DNA of 64,000 nt, from the NCBI RefSeq assembly GCF_900496995.4, contig NC_044018.1, positions 28,054,858 through 28,118,857 on the forward strand. Reading direction: 5' to 3'. The position numbers and the translations under genes were made by a program. The notes beneath the pieces are model-generated. The model was given only the letters and a program-made list of their open reading frames with translations, ran no database searches and was not told the DNA's origin. This document shows positions 44,401-55,500 of the stretch, in pieces; within the stretch, counting starts at the first letter, position 1; every line of letters starts with the position of its first letter. This stretch comes from Aquila chrysaetos chrysaetos. Lineage: Eukaryota > Chordata > Aves > Accipitriformes > Accipitridae.

Positions 44401-45648
44401 TTCCCACCCCGCCCCCATCCTTGTCCCCATCCTTGTCCCCCATTCCCACCTCCCTTTCCATCCTTGTCCCCATACCCATTCCTACCCCGTCCCCATCCCT
44501 GTCCCCATCCTTATCCCTCTCTCCATCCTGTCCCCATCCTCTGTCCCCATTCCCACTCCTCTTTCCATCCTTGTCCCCGTCCCCATTCCCACCCAGTCCC
44601 CATCCCAGTCCCCCCCCAGTCCCTCACTTGACCCTGAAGTCATCGGCCGCCAGCCGGGCGTTGTCGATCTGCAGCACCCTGCGGGCGTTCTCCACCATCG
44701 CCTCAAAGATCTGGGGGGGGGGATCGGGGGCGGGACACGGGAGCACAGCACCGTCACCGGGGCGCGGGGACCCCCCCGCTGCCACCCGCCCGCGCTGCCA
44801 CCCACGTCACCCAGGCAGGTGCCACCCTGGCAGCTGCCCGCGCTCCTGCGGCGGGGAGGGGGGGGGAATGGGATGGGATGGGAAGCGGGGGGAACCTTGC
44901 CCTGGAAAAGCGGTGATAAACTGGGGTGGGCTCACTGGGGGGGACGCAGGTGTCCGGGCTGGGTCCTGGGTGACCCCGAGCCTGGCCGAGAATGCGGCGT
45001 GGGGGGGCTGTGGGGCTCGTTCACCTAAAAAAGGTGGCGTTGGACCCCCCCCCCCCCCGACACCGCCTCGCCCTGTTGCCCTTGGTCATGTCCCCTCACC
45101 CCCCCTCCCAAAAAAAGCCCCCTGGTGACATCCCTGACCGTGGGGTGCAAAGTTCACCCAGCCCCACCACCTGATGGGTTAATCCTTAACCCCACGGTGC
45201 CCCCCCCCCGCCACCCCCCAGCCTCCGGCAGGGATCCCACCTTGTCCCGCAGCTCCCGGACCAGCTCCCAGTGGTGGCCCCAGTCCTGGGTGCTGGGACC
45301 TTTCTTGGCCACCGCCTCCCGGATCTGGGCCTCCAGGCGCCGGTTCTCCTGCTCCAGGCTCCGGACCCGCTCCAGGTAAGCGGCCAAGCGGTCGTTGAGG
45401 TCCTGCAGCGTCTCCTTCTCGTTGCCCACCATGCCAGAACCCCAAAATGCCGTGCTGCCCCCCAAGCCGGCCCCATAGCCGGCCCCGTAGCCGCCCGCCG
45501 AGGTGGTCAAGCGGGTGACGGAGACGCGGCTGCCCGAGCCCCCCGCCCCGCCGTAGATGCTGGCCGCGCTGCCCGAGGGAGCGATGCCGGACCCGGTGCC
45601 ACCGGGGCGGCGGGGAAGGGAGCGGGTGCTGCCGCCGGGGAGGCTCAT
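41452..45648 (-). CDS. KRT18: Keratin 18 (type I), 7 coding exons
   Basis: Type I intermediate-filament protein of simple epithelia, obligate partner of KRT8. Minus-strand exons in order: 45648-45241, 44710-44628, 43763-43607, 43514-43350, 42586-42461, 42352-42129, 41557-41452 (408+83+157+165+126+224+106 nt, 422 aa; human is 430). The internal exon sizes are typical of type I keratin genes, and all introns are GT-AG in frame. Head 1-75 is Gly/Ser-rich. Helix initiation is [20 protein letters not shown] at 76-95. The coiled-coil rod ends at LLEGGEEF, about 380-387. The tail is short and diverged (Pro/Ser-rich, ending VRTH; human ends VLRH). A TATA box lies 140 bp upstream. Distinguished from other type I keratins by pairing with KRT8 and isolation from the type I cluster. 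Confidence 0.95.
42590..42625. repeat. GGAC tetranucleotide run in KRT18 intron 4
   Basis: About seven GGAC units directly at the acceptor side of intron 4 (minus-strand gene). Same tetranucleotide as in the KRT18 5' UTR array. Confidence 0.85.
42745..43320. repeat. Minisatellite in KRT18 intron 4
   Basis: Units of about 55-60 bp around GGGGGTCCCCCCATGTCAGG plus ACCCCCATGGGAACACCCC, about nine copies. Each unit contains a GGGGGTCCCCC hairpin palindrome. Confidence 0.85.
43790..44625. repeat. 0.8-kb CCATCCCTGTCCCC array in KRT18 intron 2
   Basis: Tandem CCCCATCCTTGTCCCTGTCC units with higher-order blocks (TCCATCCTGTCCCCATCCTC recurs many times). Fills the whole intron up to the second coding exon. 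Confidence 0.9.
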
Positions 45649-45661
45649 GGGGCCGGAGGGG

Positions 45662-45785
45662 CTGGACGGACGGACGGACGGTGGACGGATGGACGGACGG
45701 ACGGACGGTGGACGGATGGATGGACGGATGGACAGACGGATGGTGGACGGATGGACAGACGGATGGTGGACGGGCGGACGGGCAC
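45662..45785. repeat. GGAC/GGAT tetranucleotide array forming most of KRT18 5' UTR
   Basis: Imperfect GGACGGACGGACGGTGGACGGAT repeats lie between the KRT18 start codon and its TATA box, so most of the untranslated leader should be repeat-derived. Confidence 0.85.
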
Positions 45786-45786
45786 C

Positions 45787-45793
45787 ATTTATA
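45787..45793 (-). promoter_or_regulatory. KRT18: KRT18 TATA box
   Basis: ATTTATA on plus reads TATAAAT on minus, 140 bp upstream of the ATG. Keratin genes commonly use TATA promoters. The predicted start is near 45760, inside the tetranucleotide array. Confidence 0.7.
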
Positions 45794-46339
45794 GCCGGCA
45801 GCCGTGGGGAGGGCGGCCCCACGGCCCCACCCGGGAAGGTGGGGCTGGATGCAGCCCACGGCTCTTGTTCCCCTGGGGTGGGCTCGGCCCCATAACTGGG
45901 GGGCGGGGGGGCAGGAACGGGGGTCAGCCCCATAACCTCGGGGGGAGCAGGGTGGAGGAGTGGGGCTCAGCCCTACACATTTTGGGGTACCCCACAGCTC
46001 CAGCTCACACCAGCCCCACATCACCCCCCTGATACACCCACCCACCCCATAGGGACCCACCCCCCCCCCCGACCCATTCCCGGGGGGGGGGGGGCTCGCC
46101 CTGCCCAACCGGCTCCAGGAATCCCACCGGGCCTCCCCCCACCCAGGGGATGGGGGGGGATCCCCCCCCGGGCACCCTCACATCCCCCACACCCCCCCGG
46201 CGCTGGTTTTGGGCCGGGGGGGGGGGGGCCCACACATCTGGGTGGGAGAGCAGCGTGGTCTTTGGGGGGGGCGAGGGGGGTCCCGGGGGGGCTGCGAGTG
46301 GGAGTGGGTCACCCCGGCTGTGGGTGTGAGAACGGGCAA

Positions 46340-47045
46340 CTTGGCGTAAGCACGCACCTTTGCACTAGTGCACACTTTGCACAAGCACGCAATTTTGCAC
46401 AAGAACGCACCTTGCACAAGTGCACATTTTGCAAGAACATGCACCTTTGCATGAGCATGCACTTTTGCATGAGCACATACCTTTGCACAAGGACACGCTT
46501 TTGCATGAGAACGCACACCTTTGCACGAGTGCACACTTTGCACAAGGACACAGTTTTGCATGAGAACGCACGTTTGCATGAGTGCACACTTTGCAGGAAC
46601 ACGTGCCTTTGCACAAGCACACACCTTTGCACAAGGACACACTTTTGCATGAGAACGCACCTTTGCACAAGCGCACACTGCAGGAACACACACCTTTGCA
46701 CGAGTGCACACTTTTCACAAGGACACACTTTTGCATGAGAACGCACCTTTGCACGCATGCACACTTTGCAGGAACACGCACCTTTGCACAAGCACGCAGC
46801 CTTGCAGGAACATGGACCTTGCACCGGCACACACTTTTGCACGGGAATGCACCTTGCACAAGTGCACGCTGTGCAAGGATCCACACCTTTGCACGAGCAC
46901 GCCCCTTTGCACAAACACGCCCCTTGCACGAGCTGCAGAACCGCTCCCTCTTGCACGAGCGCCCACCTTTGCACGAGCACATCCTTTCGCAGAACCCCTC
47001 GCTGTGCACAACCGTGCAGCTTTGCACGTGCCTTTGCACGACCCC
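46340..47045. repeat. CACCTTTGCACAAGCACACA array
   Basis: About 30 copies of a 20-25 bp unit around CGCACCTTTGCACGAGTGCA. Minus-strand translation gives an apparent Cys/Lys/Ala protein, but it is purely periodic and lacks any start or splice context. Confidence 0.9.
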
Positions 47046-47059
47046 TGGGGCGGGGGGGG

Positions 47060-47460
47060 GCCCTCGGTCACCCCTGCTTTGCCCCAGCTCCACTCCTGCC
47101 CCATTGCTTCCCCACTCCTGCCCCACTCCTGCCCCATTGCTGCTGCCCCATCCCTGCCCCACTCCTGCTCCATCCCTGCCCTGCTCCTGCCCCACTCCTG
47201 CCCCATTGCTGCCCCATCCCTGCCCCATTGCTGCCCCGCTCCTGCCCCATTGCTTCCCCACGCCTGCCCCACTCCTGCCCCATCCCTGCTCCATCCCTGC
47301 CCCACTCCTGCTCCATCCCCGCCCCACTCCTGCCCCATTGCTTCCCCACGCCTGCCCCACTCCTGCCCCATCCCTGCTCCATCCCTGCCCCACTCCTGCC
47401 CCATCGCTGCCCTGCCCCTGCCCCACTTTGCCCCAGTCCCTGCCCCACATTGCCCCACTT
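47060..47460. repeat. CTGCCCCACTCCTGCCCCAT array
   Basis: Near-exact 10-bp half-units (TGCCCCACTCC, TGCCCCATCCC, TGCCCCATTGC) in higher-order combinations, pyrimidine-rich on plus. Confidence 0.9.
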
Positions 47461-47469
47461 TGCCCCGTT

Positions 47470-47660
47470 CCCGCCCCAGAGCAGTTCTGGGGCCCACGCC
47501 GCCGCCGGCCGAGGCCTTTGTTCCTTTGCCAAACCCGCGCCATTTCGGCGGCCGCCGAGGGTGCCGGCGGTGGCACCGTGCCGGGACGAGGACGAGGACA
47601 GAGAGGGGACGAGGAAATGGAGACGCTGGAGCCGCGCTGGCGGGGGCTGAGCCGGGGGTC
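47470..47660. promoter_or_regulatory. Isolated CpG islet between KRT18 and KRT8
   Basis: CpG-dense non-repetitive stretch (GCCGCCGCCGGCCGAGG, GCGCCATTTCGGCGGCCGCC) set between two repeat arrays. Could be a distal promoter or enhancer. No exon or known gene was recognised around it. Confidence 0.35.
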
Positions 47661-47930
47661 CCGGAGGTCTCTGACCCACCCTGGGGTCCCCACTTTGGGG
47701 TCCCCGTGGTGACAGACCCTGGGGTCACAGGGGGGTCCCACCCTGGGGTCCCCACTTTGGGGTTCCCACCTTGGGGTCCCCGTGGTGACAGACCCTGGGG
47801 TCACAGGGGGGGGTCCCACCCTGGGGTCCCCACCTTGGGGTCCCAGTGGTGACAGACCCTGGGGTCACAGGGGGGGTCCCACCCTGGGGTCCCACCCTGG
47901 GGTCCCCGTGGTGGCCGGTGGCAGGGGTCC
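47660..47930. repeat. CCCACCCTGGGGTCCCC repeat
   Basis: Units of about 50-60 bp with GTGGTGACAGACCCTGGGGT and CACAGGGGGGTCCCACC, four copies. Confidence 0.8.
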
Positions 47931-47939
47931 CCCCCCCCG

Positions 47940-49820
47940 GGGTGCCGGGGGTGTCTGCCCCCGCAGTGCCGGCAGCGTTTGGCCGCCGGGGCTGCCCCGA
48001 CACCCCCCCTGTCCCTGACACCCCATCGCCATCACCTTGGGGTAACACTCCACACCGGGGCCGGATGGGGCGGGGGGGGTGCTCATGGGGGTCCCCAAGA
48101 CCCCCTCCCCCCGCTCCTCTTTGGGGGCCCCCCGGGGAGACAGGGGCACCCCCTGACCCTGCTGCTGGCGCGGGGGGGGGGGTCGGGGGCTGTTCCCCAC
48201 CCCAGGCCCTTATCAGGCACATTCCTCCCGTGCCGTGCCGGGCAGGGATGGAGGAGCTGGGAGCAAACACGTCCCGGCCCCCCCCGACCCCCCCAGCCCC
48301 CCTAGCCCCGAAGGCGGCCAGAGCTCCCGGCCGGGTCATAAACCCCAGATGAAAGACCTTGGGGCTGATAAGGCTCTGCCACGGCCCCCAGCCCCCCCCC
48401 CCCCCACTGCCCAGCCCCCAGCCCTTCGGGGGCCGCACCCAGGGCCCCCCCCAAGCCGCGCTCAGCACCCTCAGGGACACTGGATGCGACCCCGGCCGAG
48501 CCCCGAGCCACCAGCTTCCATGGAGGCATCTCCAAGGGGATGGCCTGGACCCTCGGTGGTCCAGGGCCACCATCCGCCCCGATGTCCCCAACCAGTGGGG
48601 ACACCGTGGGGACATGGGGGACTCCCCGTTTGCCCCCCCCCCAGCAGTGCCGGGGCCAGCGGGGCCCCCCCTCTCCCCCCCAACCCGCCCCGGCTCCCCA
48701 AGGGTTAAGCAACCCGGCGGAGGTCCTGCTGCATTCCTGAGCGATGAAGCTGCAACTGGGACCCACCATCCTCCTCCTCCCTCCCAGACCCAGCTCGGGG
48801 GTTGCTGCAAACAGGGTCAGGCCCTGGGGGGGGGGACACCCAGCGGGGTCCCATCCTTCCCCCCCCCCCCCAAGCAAAGGGCACCCTCGAGGTCCTGCCT
48901 GCATGGGGACAGGGACGTGGCATTTGTCCCCAGACCCTTGGGGACATCCCCTCAGCCACCACGTCCCTCCTGTCCCCATGGGGGTCCCGGGCACCCGGGG
49001 GGACCCCCAGCCAGCCCCGGTACACCCAGGGGGGGGGTCTCGCACCCATGGGTGCACACCTGGACCACGCAGCACCCTGCATCCCCTCGAAGGGTCCTGC
49101 CTTTGCACGACCCCCGGCGATGGGGAAGGGGGTGCATCGCCCCGGGACCCCCCCTCTCTGGGGACACACTGGGGGGGGTGGCAGCCGGTGGGGAGTGGCG
49201 GGTGACACCCATCAGCACCATCTCCCCCCTCCGTGGCCGTCACCCACGGCAAACAAAAGTCCAGGGGAGACGCTTGGCCTCCACCCAAAACGGGGTGCGG
49301 GACCCCCCCCGGCTCCTCGGGGGGAGACACCGAGGGGTGACGCTGATCTCGGGGGGGGGGACTTTAGAGTGTGCTGCAGCACCCTGGGGGGGTCTGTCCC
49401 CCCTGGGGTGACACCAGAGTGGAGGCAGGTGGGGGATTTATGGTTGAGGGTCTCCTGGCGTCGGGCCGAGTGGTTTTGGGGCTCGCCTGGGGACTCTATC
49501 TGGGGGTCCCGGGGATGTTGCTTTGCCCCCCTCCCCGGTCAGTTTGCCCTCCGTGCCTCAGTTTCCCCAGGTAATGGGAACAAAGCAGAGCAGGGCTTGG
49601 CCGGGAGCCACGGAGGGCGGCCGGGAAGTCGCCGCTGCTCCTCGGCTTCCAGGTTGAGCCTCTCCCACCGATCCTGAGCAGCGCTGGGGGGGACTCGGGG
49701 GCTTCGCGGGGGCCGGCGGGGGGTCCCGCACCCTGCCGGAACCTGGCACCCACCCAGGGCCCCTCTCCCTCCCTGCCAGCGGTATCTCGGTGGGGAGGGA
49801 GGTATTTGCCTGAGTTGCAA
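47940..49820. other. Intergenic, no gene recognised
   Basis: GC-rich unique-looking sequence between the keratin genes. Contains one copy of the dispersed 16-mer (49553-49568) but no array, no splice-bounded coding exon and no known regulatory block that I can name. Confidence 0.45.
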
Positions 49821-49849
49821 ATTCCTTCGTGATAAGAGAAGCTGGGCGG

Positions 49850-50090
49850 GATGGAGAGGTTCTCTGGGGGGATGGAGAGCTTCTCTGGGGGGATGCAGAT
49901 CTTCTCGGGGGGGTGGGAGAGGTTCTCGGGGGGGGGAGAGCTTCTCGGGGGGGTGGGAGAGGTTCTTGGGGGGGTGGAGAGCTTCTTGGGGAGATACAGA
50001 GCTTCTTGAGGGGATGCAGAGCTTCTTGGGGGGGGTGGAGAGCTTCTTGGGGGGCATGGGGAGCCTCTCGGGGGGGTGGGAGAGCTTCGC
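49850..50090. repeat. GGGTGGAGAGCTTCTTGGGG array
   Basis: About nine 25-bp units (GGGGGATGGAGAGCTTCTCTG and variants). Confidence 0.85.
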
Positions 50091-50385
50091 AGCTCCCCTC
50101 CCCAGGCCACGGCCACTTTCAGCCTGTGGGCAGGAATGGGGAGGGAACTTGTGTCCCCTTCCTGGGTGTCACAGCTCTGGGGGGCTCTGAGACCCCCTTG
50201 CAAAGCTGGGGGAGCTCAGCCGTGTCTCCGCCCCGCCCCCGGTGCAATTCAATAAGGTGATGGCAATCCAAGCGTTGGCCCGGGAGGTTTCTGGCTCACG
50301 GGCTCTGTGTGGGGATTTGGGGGTGGAGGGGGGGTGGTTTTGGCTGTGCAGGGACAGACAGATGGACAGCTGGGTGCATCTACCC

Positions 50386-50900
50386 AGGGATGGGTGGGTC
50401 GGTGGGTCCACGGAGGTGGGACTGTCCAGGGATCAGCAGGTGGAGGAAGGGATGGGTGGATGGATAGGTATCTGGAAGGATGGGTGACTGGCTGGGTCTG
50501 TCCTGGGATGGATGGATGGATGGATGGACAGATGGGCATCTAGAAGGGTGGGTGACTATCTAGAAGCATGGGTAGATGGCTGGGTCTGGCTGGTGATGGA
50601 TGGCTGGCTGGAGGGAAGGATGGCTGGCTGGCTGGCTGGGTGGATGGAAGGATGGATGGAAGGACAGGCTGATGGGTGTCTAGGAGGGTGCATGGATGGA
50701 TGGGTCTGGCTAGAGATGGCTTGATGAAAGGAGGGACGGATAGGTGTCCAGGAGGGATGGGTAGGTGTCCAGGAGGATGGGTGGGTGGCCAGGTCTGGCC
50801 AAGGATGGAGATAGGTGGATGAATGGAGATCTAGAAGGAGGGGTGGATGGTTGGGTTTGGCCAGGGACAGGCGGACAGGTGGGTACATAGGCATGTGCAT
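50386..50900. repeat. GGATGGATGG / GGCTGGCTGG degenerate tetranucleotide array
   Basis: Long stretch of GGAT-, GGCT- and GGTG-type tetranucleotides with interspersed GTGTCTAGGAGGGT words. Confidence 0.85.
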
Positions 50901-51519
50901 GGATGGATGGGATGGCCAGAGCTGGCTGGCTGAAGGAGAGATGGGTCTACCTCCTCCAGGAGGTGTGGAGTTGGGTGAAGAAGTGGTTCCATGGGTTTAT
51001 CTGCATCAGCCGGATCCCCGGTCGCCATCCCCGCTGCTGCCCCAGAGCCACCCTTCCTGACGCACCAAAGACAATGAAACAAAGACAAAATGAACCCAGT
51101 GAACCTCCAAATCCCTGCCTGCAGGTGCCGGGTGCCGCGTGCCGTCTCGGCCCAGCGCCCGCTGCTCCCGCGTGGGGCAAGCCCGGTCCTGACCAGCCGC
51201 CGTTGCCGCCGCCGTGCCCTTCTACATCCCCTGTCCCAGCACTCCCTGCTGCCAGGGTGCTGCCAAAAACCTGCTCGAGATCCGGAGCAGCAGGTGGAGA
51301 GATAGCACAGCGTGGCATGGCATGGCACAGCACGGCGGGGACTCTGCATGGGTGGCCTGATCCTGATCTGGGGGGCATCAGGTCCTTGGTCCAGTGGCTC
51401 AGAGAGCAGCCTGGGTTTTATCCAGAAACATGCTCAATGTTTCATTTTTTGTGGGTTTTTCCCCATTTTGAGGGCAGGGTTTTGTACAGAAGGCAGGAGG
51501 TCACAGAGAGCAGGGACTG

Positions 51520-51960
51520 GTGGAGCTGGCTCGGGGCTTGGGGACATGGGCTTGGGGATGTAGGCTGGTGACATGGTGCTGGGGACACGGGCTTGGGGAT
51601 GCTGGCTTGGGGTCATAGGTTGGGGATGTGAGGCTGGGGACATGGGTTGGAGATACAGACTTGGGGACATGGGCATGGGGACACAGACTTGGGGGTGTAG
51701 ATTGGGGACATGGGTCTGGGGAAGGGTTTGGGGTCATAGGATTGGAGACGTGGGCTGGGGACAGAGGGTGGGGATGCCGGCTTGGGGATGTAGGCTGGGG
51801 ACATGGGGCTGGGGACGCAGGTGTGGGGACCCAGGTTGGGGACCCAGCTGGGGACATGGGGCTGGGGACGCAGGTGTGGGGACCCAGGTTGGGGACCCAG
51901 CTGGGGACATGGGGCTGGGGACGTGCCTTGGGGACACGGGTTGGGGACTCGCCCCATGCC
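51520..51960. repeat. TTGGGGACATGGGCTTGGG array
   Basis: About 20 units of 18-24 bp (GCTGGGGACATGGGGCTGGGG). It includes a 54-bp block (from about 51806) duplicated almost exactly at about 51860. Confidence 0.9.
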
Positions 51961-52262
51961 GGGGCCGAGCCAGGGGGGTTTCACCCCCGAGCTGGGTGCG
52001 GGTCTGTGGGTGCCAATGGGGGGGGTGGGGGTCTCCACCAGCCACATTTTGGGGCGACCACCCACCCCCGCAGCCCCGGAGGGGGTCTCACCCCCCCGGA
52101 CACCCCAAGACCTCGCCCCCCGCTGCTCCGCAATGGGCAGGATCCAGCCCCAGCCCCGCAGCCAGGCGGCTCCCGGCGGCTCCGAAGGGGTTAAGGAGGA
52201 GCCGGTGCCGCTTCCCGGGGGCTGGCGGCTCTCCCAGCCGCTCTCCTCCCCCGGCTCCTGGG

Positions 52263-52269
52263 TATAAAC
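52263..52269 (+). promoter_or_regulatory. KRT8: KRT8 TATA box
   Basis: TATAAAC in GGGTATAAACCGGG, 315 bp upstream of the KRT8 ATG. The preceding 100 bp are GC-rich with CCTCCCCC boxes. Predicted start near 52295. Confidence 0.7.
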
Positions 52270-52369
52270 CGGGAGCTGCTCACCCCACCCCGGATCCGGC
52301 CTCCCGTAACCCGTCCTGCCCGTCCTGCCTGTCCTGCCACCACCCTCCTGCCTGCCCGGCAACCCTGCC

Positions 52370-52560
52370 CGCTTCCAGCCCGCTTCCAGCCTCCTTGCAA
52401 CCTCCTTCCAGCCTCCTTGCAACCCTCTTCCAACCTCCTTGCAACCCTCTTCCAACCTCCTTGCAACCTCCTCGCAACTTCCTTGCCCATCTTGCAACTC
52501 CCTCGCACCCTTCTTCCAAACTTCTTGCCCGTCTCCCAACCTTCTCGCCCATCTCACGAC
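52370..52560. repeat. CCTTGCAACCTCCTTCCAA array in KRT8 5' UTR
   Basis: About nine 21-22 bp units (CTCCTTGCAACCCTCTTCCA) decaying toward the start codon, so the leader is largely repeat-derived. No upstream ATG was noticed in it. Confidence 0.85.
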
Positions 52561-52577
52561 CCTCCTGCCCGCTCACC

Positions 52578-55500
52578 ATGTCCGTCACCATCACCAGGAA
52601 GACGGTGAGAAGCAGCTCGGTCGTACCCGGCCGTTCTTTCAGCTCCCACTCCTACACCGCCGGCCCCGGAGTGAGGATGAGTACGGCTTCAGCCTTCGGT
52701 GGCTACGGTGGGAGCCGTTACGGAACCGGGCTGTACCGGGGTCCAGCCGTCCTGCCTGGGACGGGGGGTGGCATCACGGCCGTCAGCATCAACCAGAGCC
52801 TCCTGACACCCCTCAACCTGGAGATCGACCCCAGCATCCAGCGGGTGCGCAAGGAGGAGAAGGAGCAGATCAAGACCCTCAACAACAAATTCGCCTCCTT
52901 CATCGACAAGGTGGGGCTGGGCTGGGGTGAGACCCCGCAGGGAGAGGGCTGGGACCCCCCTTGGGGACCTCCTGAGTCCCTCAGGGACCTCTTGACCCTG
53001 TCAGGCACACCCTGAGACCCTCAGGGACATTGAGACCCCCTCGGGGACCTCCTGGCCCCTTCAGGTCCATCCTGAGCCCCTTGGGGACACTGAGACCCCC
53101 TTGGGGACCTCCTGAGCCCCTTGGGGACCTCCTGGCCCCGTCAGGCACACCCTGAGCCCCTTGGGGACATTGAGACCCCCTTGGGGGCCTCCTGACCCCC
53201 TGTGGGACCTCCTGGCCCCTTCAGGTCCATCCTGACCCCCTTGGGGACATCCTGGCTCTCTTGGGGACATCCAGACCTCCCTGGGGACACCCAGACCCCT
53301 TTGGTCACATTTTGGACCCCTTGGGGACCTCCTGGCCCCTTTGGGGACATCCAGACCCCCTCGGGGACACCCTGGCCCCTTTGGGCACGTTTTGTCCCCC
53401 TCAGGGACCTCCTGCCGCCCTTGGGACCCCCATCGCCCCCCTCAGGGACCCTCTGACCCCCTTTGGGCACATTTTGCCCCCCCTCTGGGACCTCCTGGCC
53501 CCCCTGGGGACACGCAGCTGGCTGTGGGGACACCCTGGTCCCCTCCCACTGCTGGGGACATGGCGGCCGAGCCTGCAGGCAGGGAGCGGCGCCGGAGCAG
53601 GAGCTGGGATGGGACGGGATGGGGGGGGAGCGTTCCCTGCCCCCCCCCAAGTGCAGTGGGGGCATCCCCCACCGAGGAAGCAGCCAGTGCTGGGGTGGGT
53701 GCCCCACTCCCGCCGGCACCCAGCACCTTCCTCCCCAGCACCCGCTTCCGGATGCTCCGCTGGGGCTGGGCTCCTCGCCCCATCGTGGGCTGGGGGGGGA
53801 CACGGGGGTTCCCCTGGGGGCAACCCCAGATTGCACCCGGCACCCCAGGTTTACACCCCAGATCTGGCGACCCCAGACTTGCACCCCAGCACCCCAGATT
53901 GCACCCGGCACCCCAGGTTTGCACCCCAGACCCGGTGACCCCAGACTTACACCCCAGGACCCCACAAGCACCCCAGACCCAGTTTGCACCCCAGGACTCC
54001 AGAATTGCCCCCAAGACCCCCTGGCTTGCACCTGGGACCCCAGATTTGCACCCAGGACCCCAGATCTGCCCCCTGCCACCCCTCTCACCCACCCCACCCT
54101 CTGCTCCTTGCAAGCCAGCGCCCAAGACCCCCCCAGCCATGCACCCAAGACCTCCACGTTTGCACCCAGGACCCCAGCCTTGCACCCCAGATCCAGCTTG
54201 CTCCCAGGACCCCAGACTTGCACCTATGGATCCCAGATCTGCCCCCTGCCACCCACTCCTCTCGCCCACCTCACCCTCTGCCCCTTGCAAACCAGCACCT
54301 GGGACCCCCAGCCTCGCACCCAGGACCCTCAGCCTTGCACCCCAGATCCAGCTTGCACCCAGGACCCCAAATTTGCACCCAGGACCCCACATTTGCATTC
54401 AGGACCCCAGGTCTGCCCCCTGCCACCCCTCTCACCCTCTGCCCCTTGCAAACCAGCACCGAGCACCCATCTCCATGACCCACCTCGTGCAGCAGAACCC
54501 GTCCCCAGGGTGGGATTCGCAGGGTGGGGGGGCTGACGCTGACTCCCCCCCCCCTCCTCCCCAGGTCCGGTTCTTGGAGCAGCAAAACAAGATGCTGGAG
54601 ACCAAGTGGAGCCTCCTGCAGAACCAGAAGACCACCCGCAGCAACATGAGCGGGCTCTTCGAGGCGTACATCGCCAGCCTGCGCCGCCAGCTCGAGGGCC
54701 TGGGCCAGGAGCGCCTGCGCCTGGAAGCCGAACTGGGCAACATGCAGGGGCTGGTGGAGGAGTTCAAGAACAAGTCAGTCCCGTCCCCGCGGCCGCGACA
54801 CCTTCTCGGGGTGTCGTGTGCGGTGGGGGCGGTTGGGGATGCGGCACGGGCCCCCTCGTCGGCGTCTTCGCCTTGGGGTGCAGCGTCCCACCGTGTCGCT
54901 GAGGTGTTTGGGGTGGGGAGCTGGGGATGCTGGGATGGGGCTGGAGCGTCCCCTCCGGCTGTCATCGGGGTGGCTTTGCCCGGGGAGGGTGGTTCTTCCA
55001 CTGCGAGGGGCATCCGGGTGGATGGGACCCCCTGTCCCTGCATCCCTGTGTCCCCATGTCCCCGCATCCCAGTCTTCCCATGTCCCTGCATCCCTACATC
55101 CCCCGCATCCCTATATCCCCTGTATCCCCATGTCCCCATACCCCCATGTCCCTGTATCCCCCATATCCCTGTATCCCCCATATCCCCATGTCCCTGAATC
55201 GCCATATTGCTATATCCCTACATCCCTGCATCCCCCATACCCCCCACGTCCCTGCATCCCTGTATCCCCCGTGTCCCCGTATCCCCATGTCCCCATATCC
55301 CCATATCCCTGTATCCCCCGTATACCTGTCCCCCCCATCCCCATCTCCAAGCCCTCCCCTCTTCCCCAAGGTACGAAGAAGAGATCAACCACCGCACCGA
55401 GAAGGAAAATGAGTTTGTGCTGCTCAAAAAGGTGAGGGGGGGCCCCGGGTCTGGCAGGGGCCAGGCAGCATGGGCTGGGGGGGGCTGACGGGGACGGGGA

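Noticed and set aside
42903-45128. Plus-strand Pro/Ser-rich open frame of over 700 codons
   Set aside because: Antisense of KRT18 exons joined through two intron minisatellites.
46365-47819. Minus-strand Cys/Lys/Ala-rich open frame resembling a keratin-associated or metallothionein-like protein
   Set aside because: Built from the CACCTTTGCAC unit; no conserved Cys spacing beyond the repeat period and no promoter or splice sites.
53341-55197. Plus-strand open frame of over 600 codons across KRT8 exon 2
   Set aside because: Only the exon 2 part (54565-54773) is keratin; the rest is intron array without stops.
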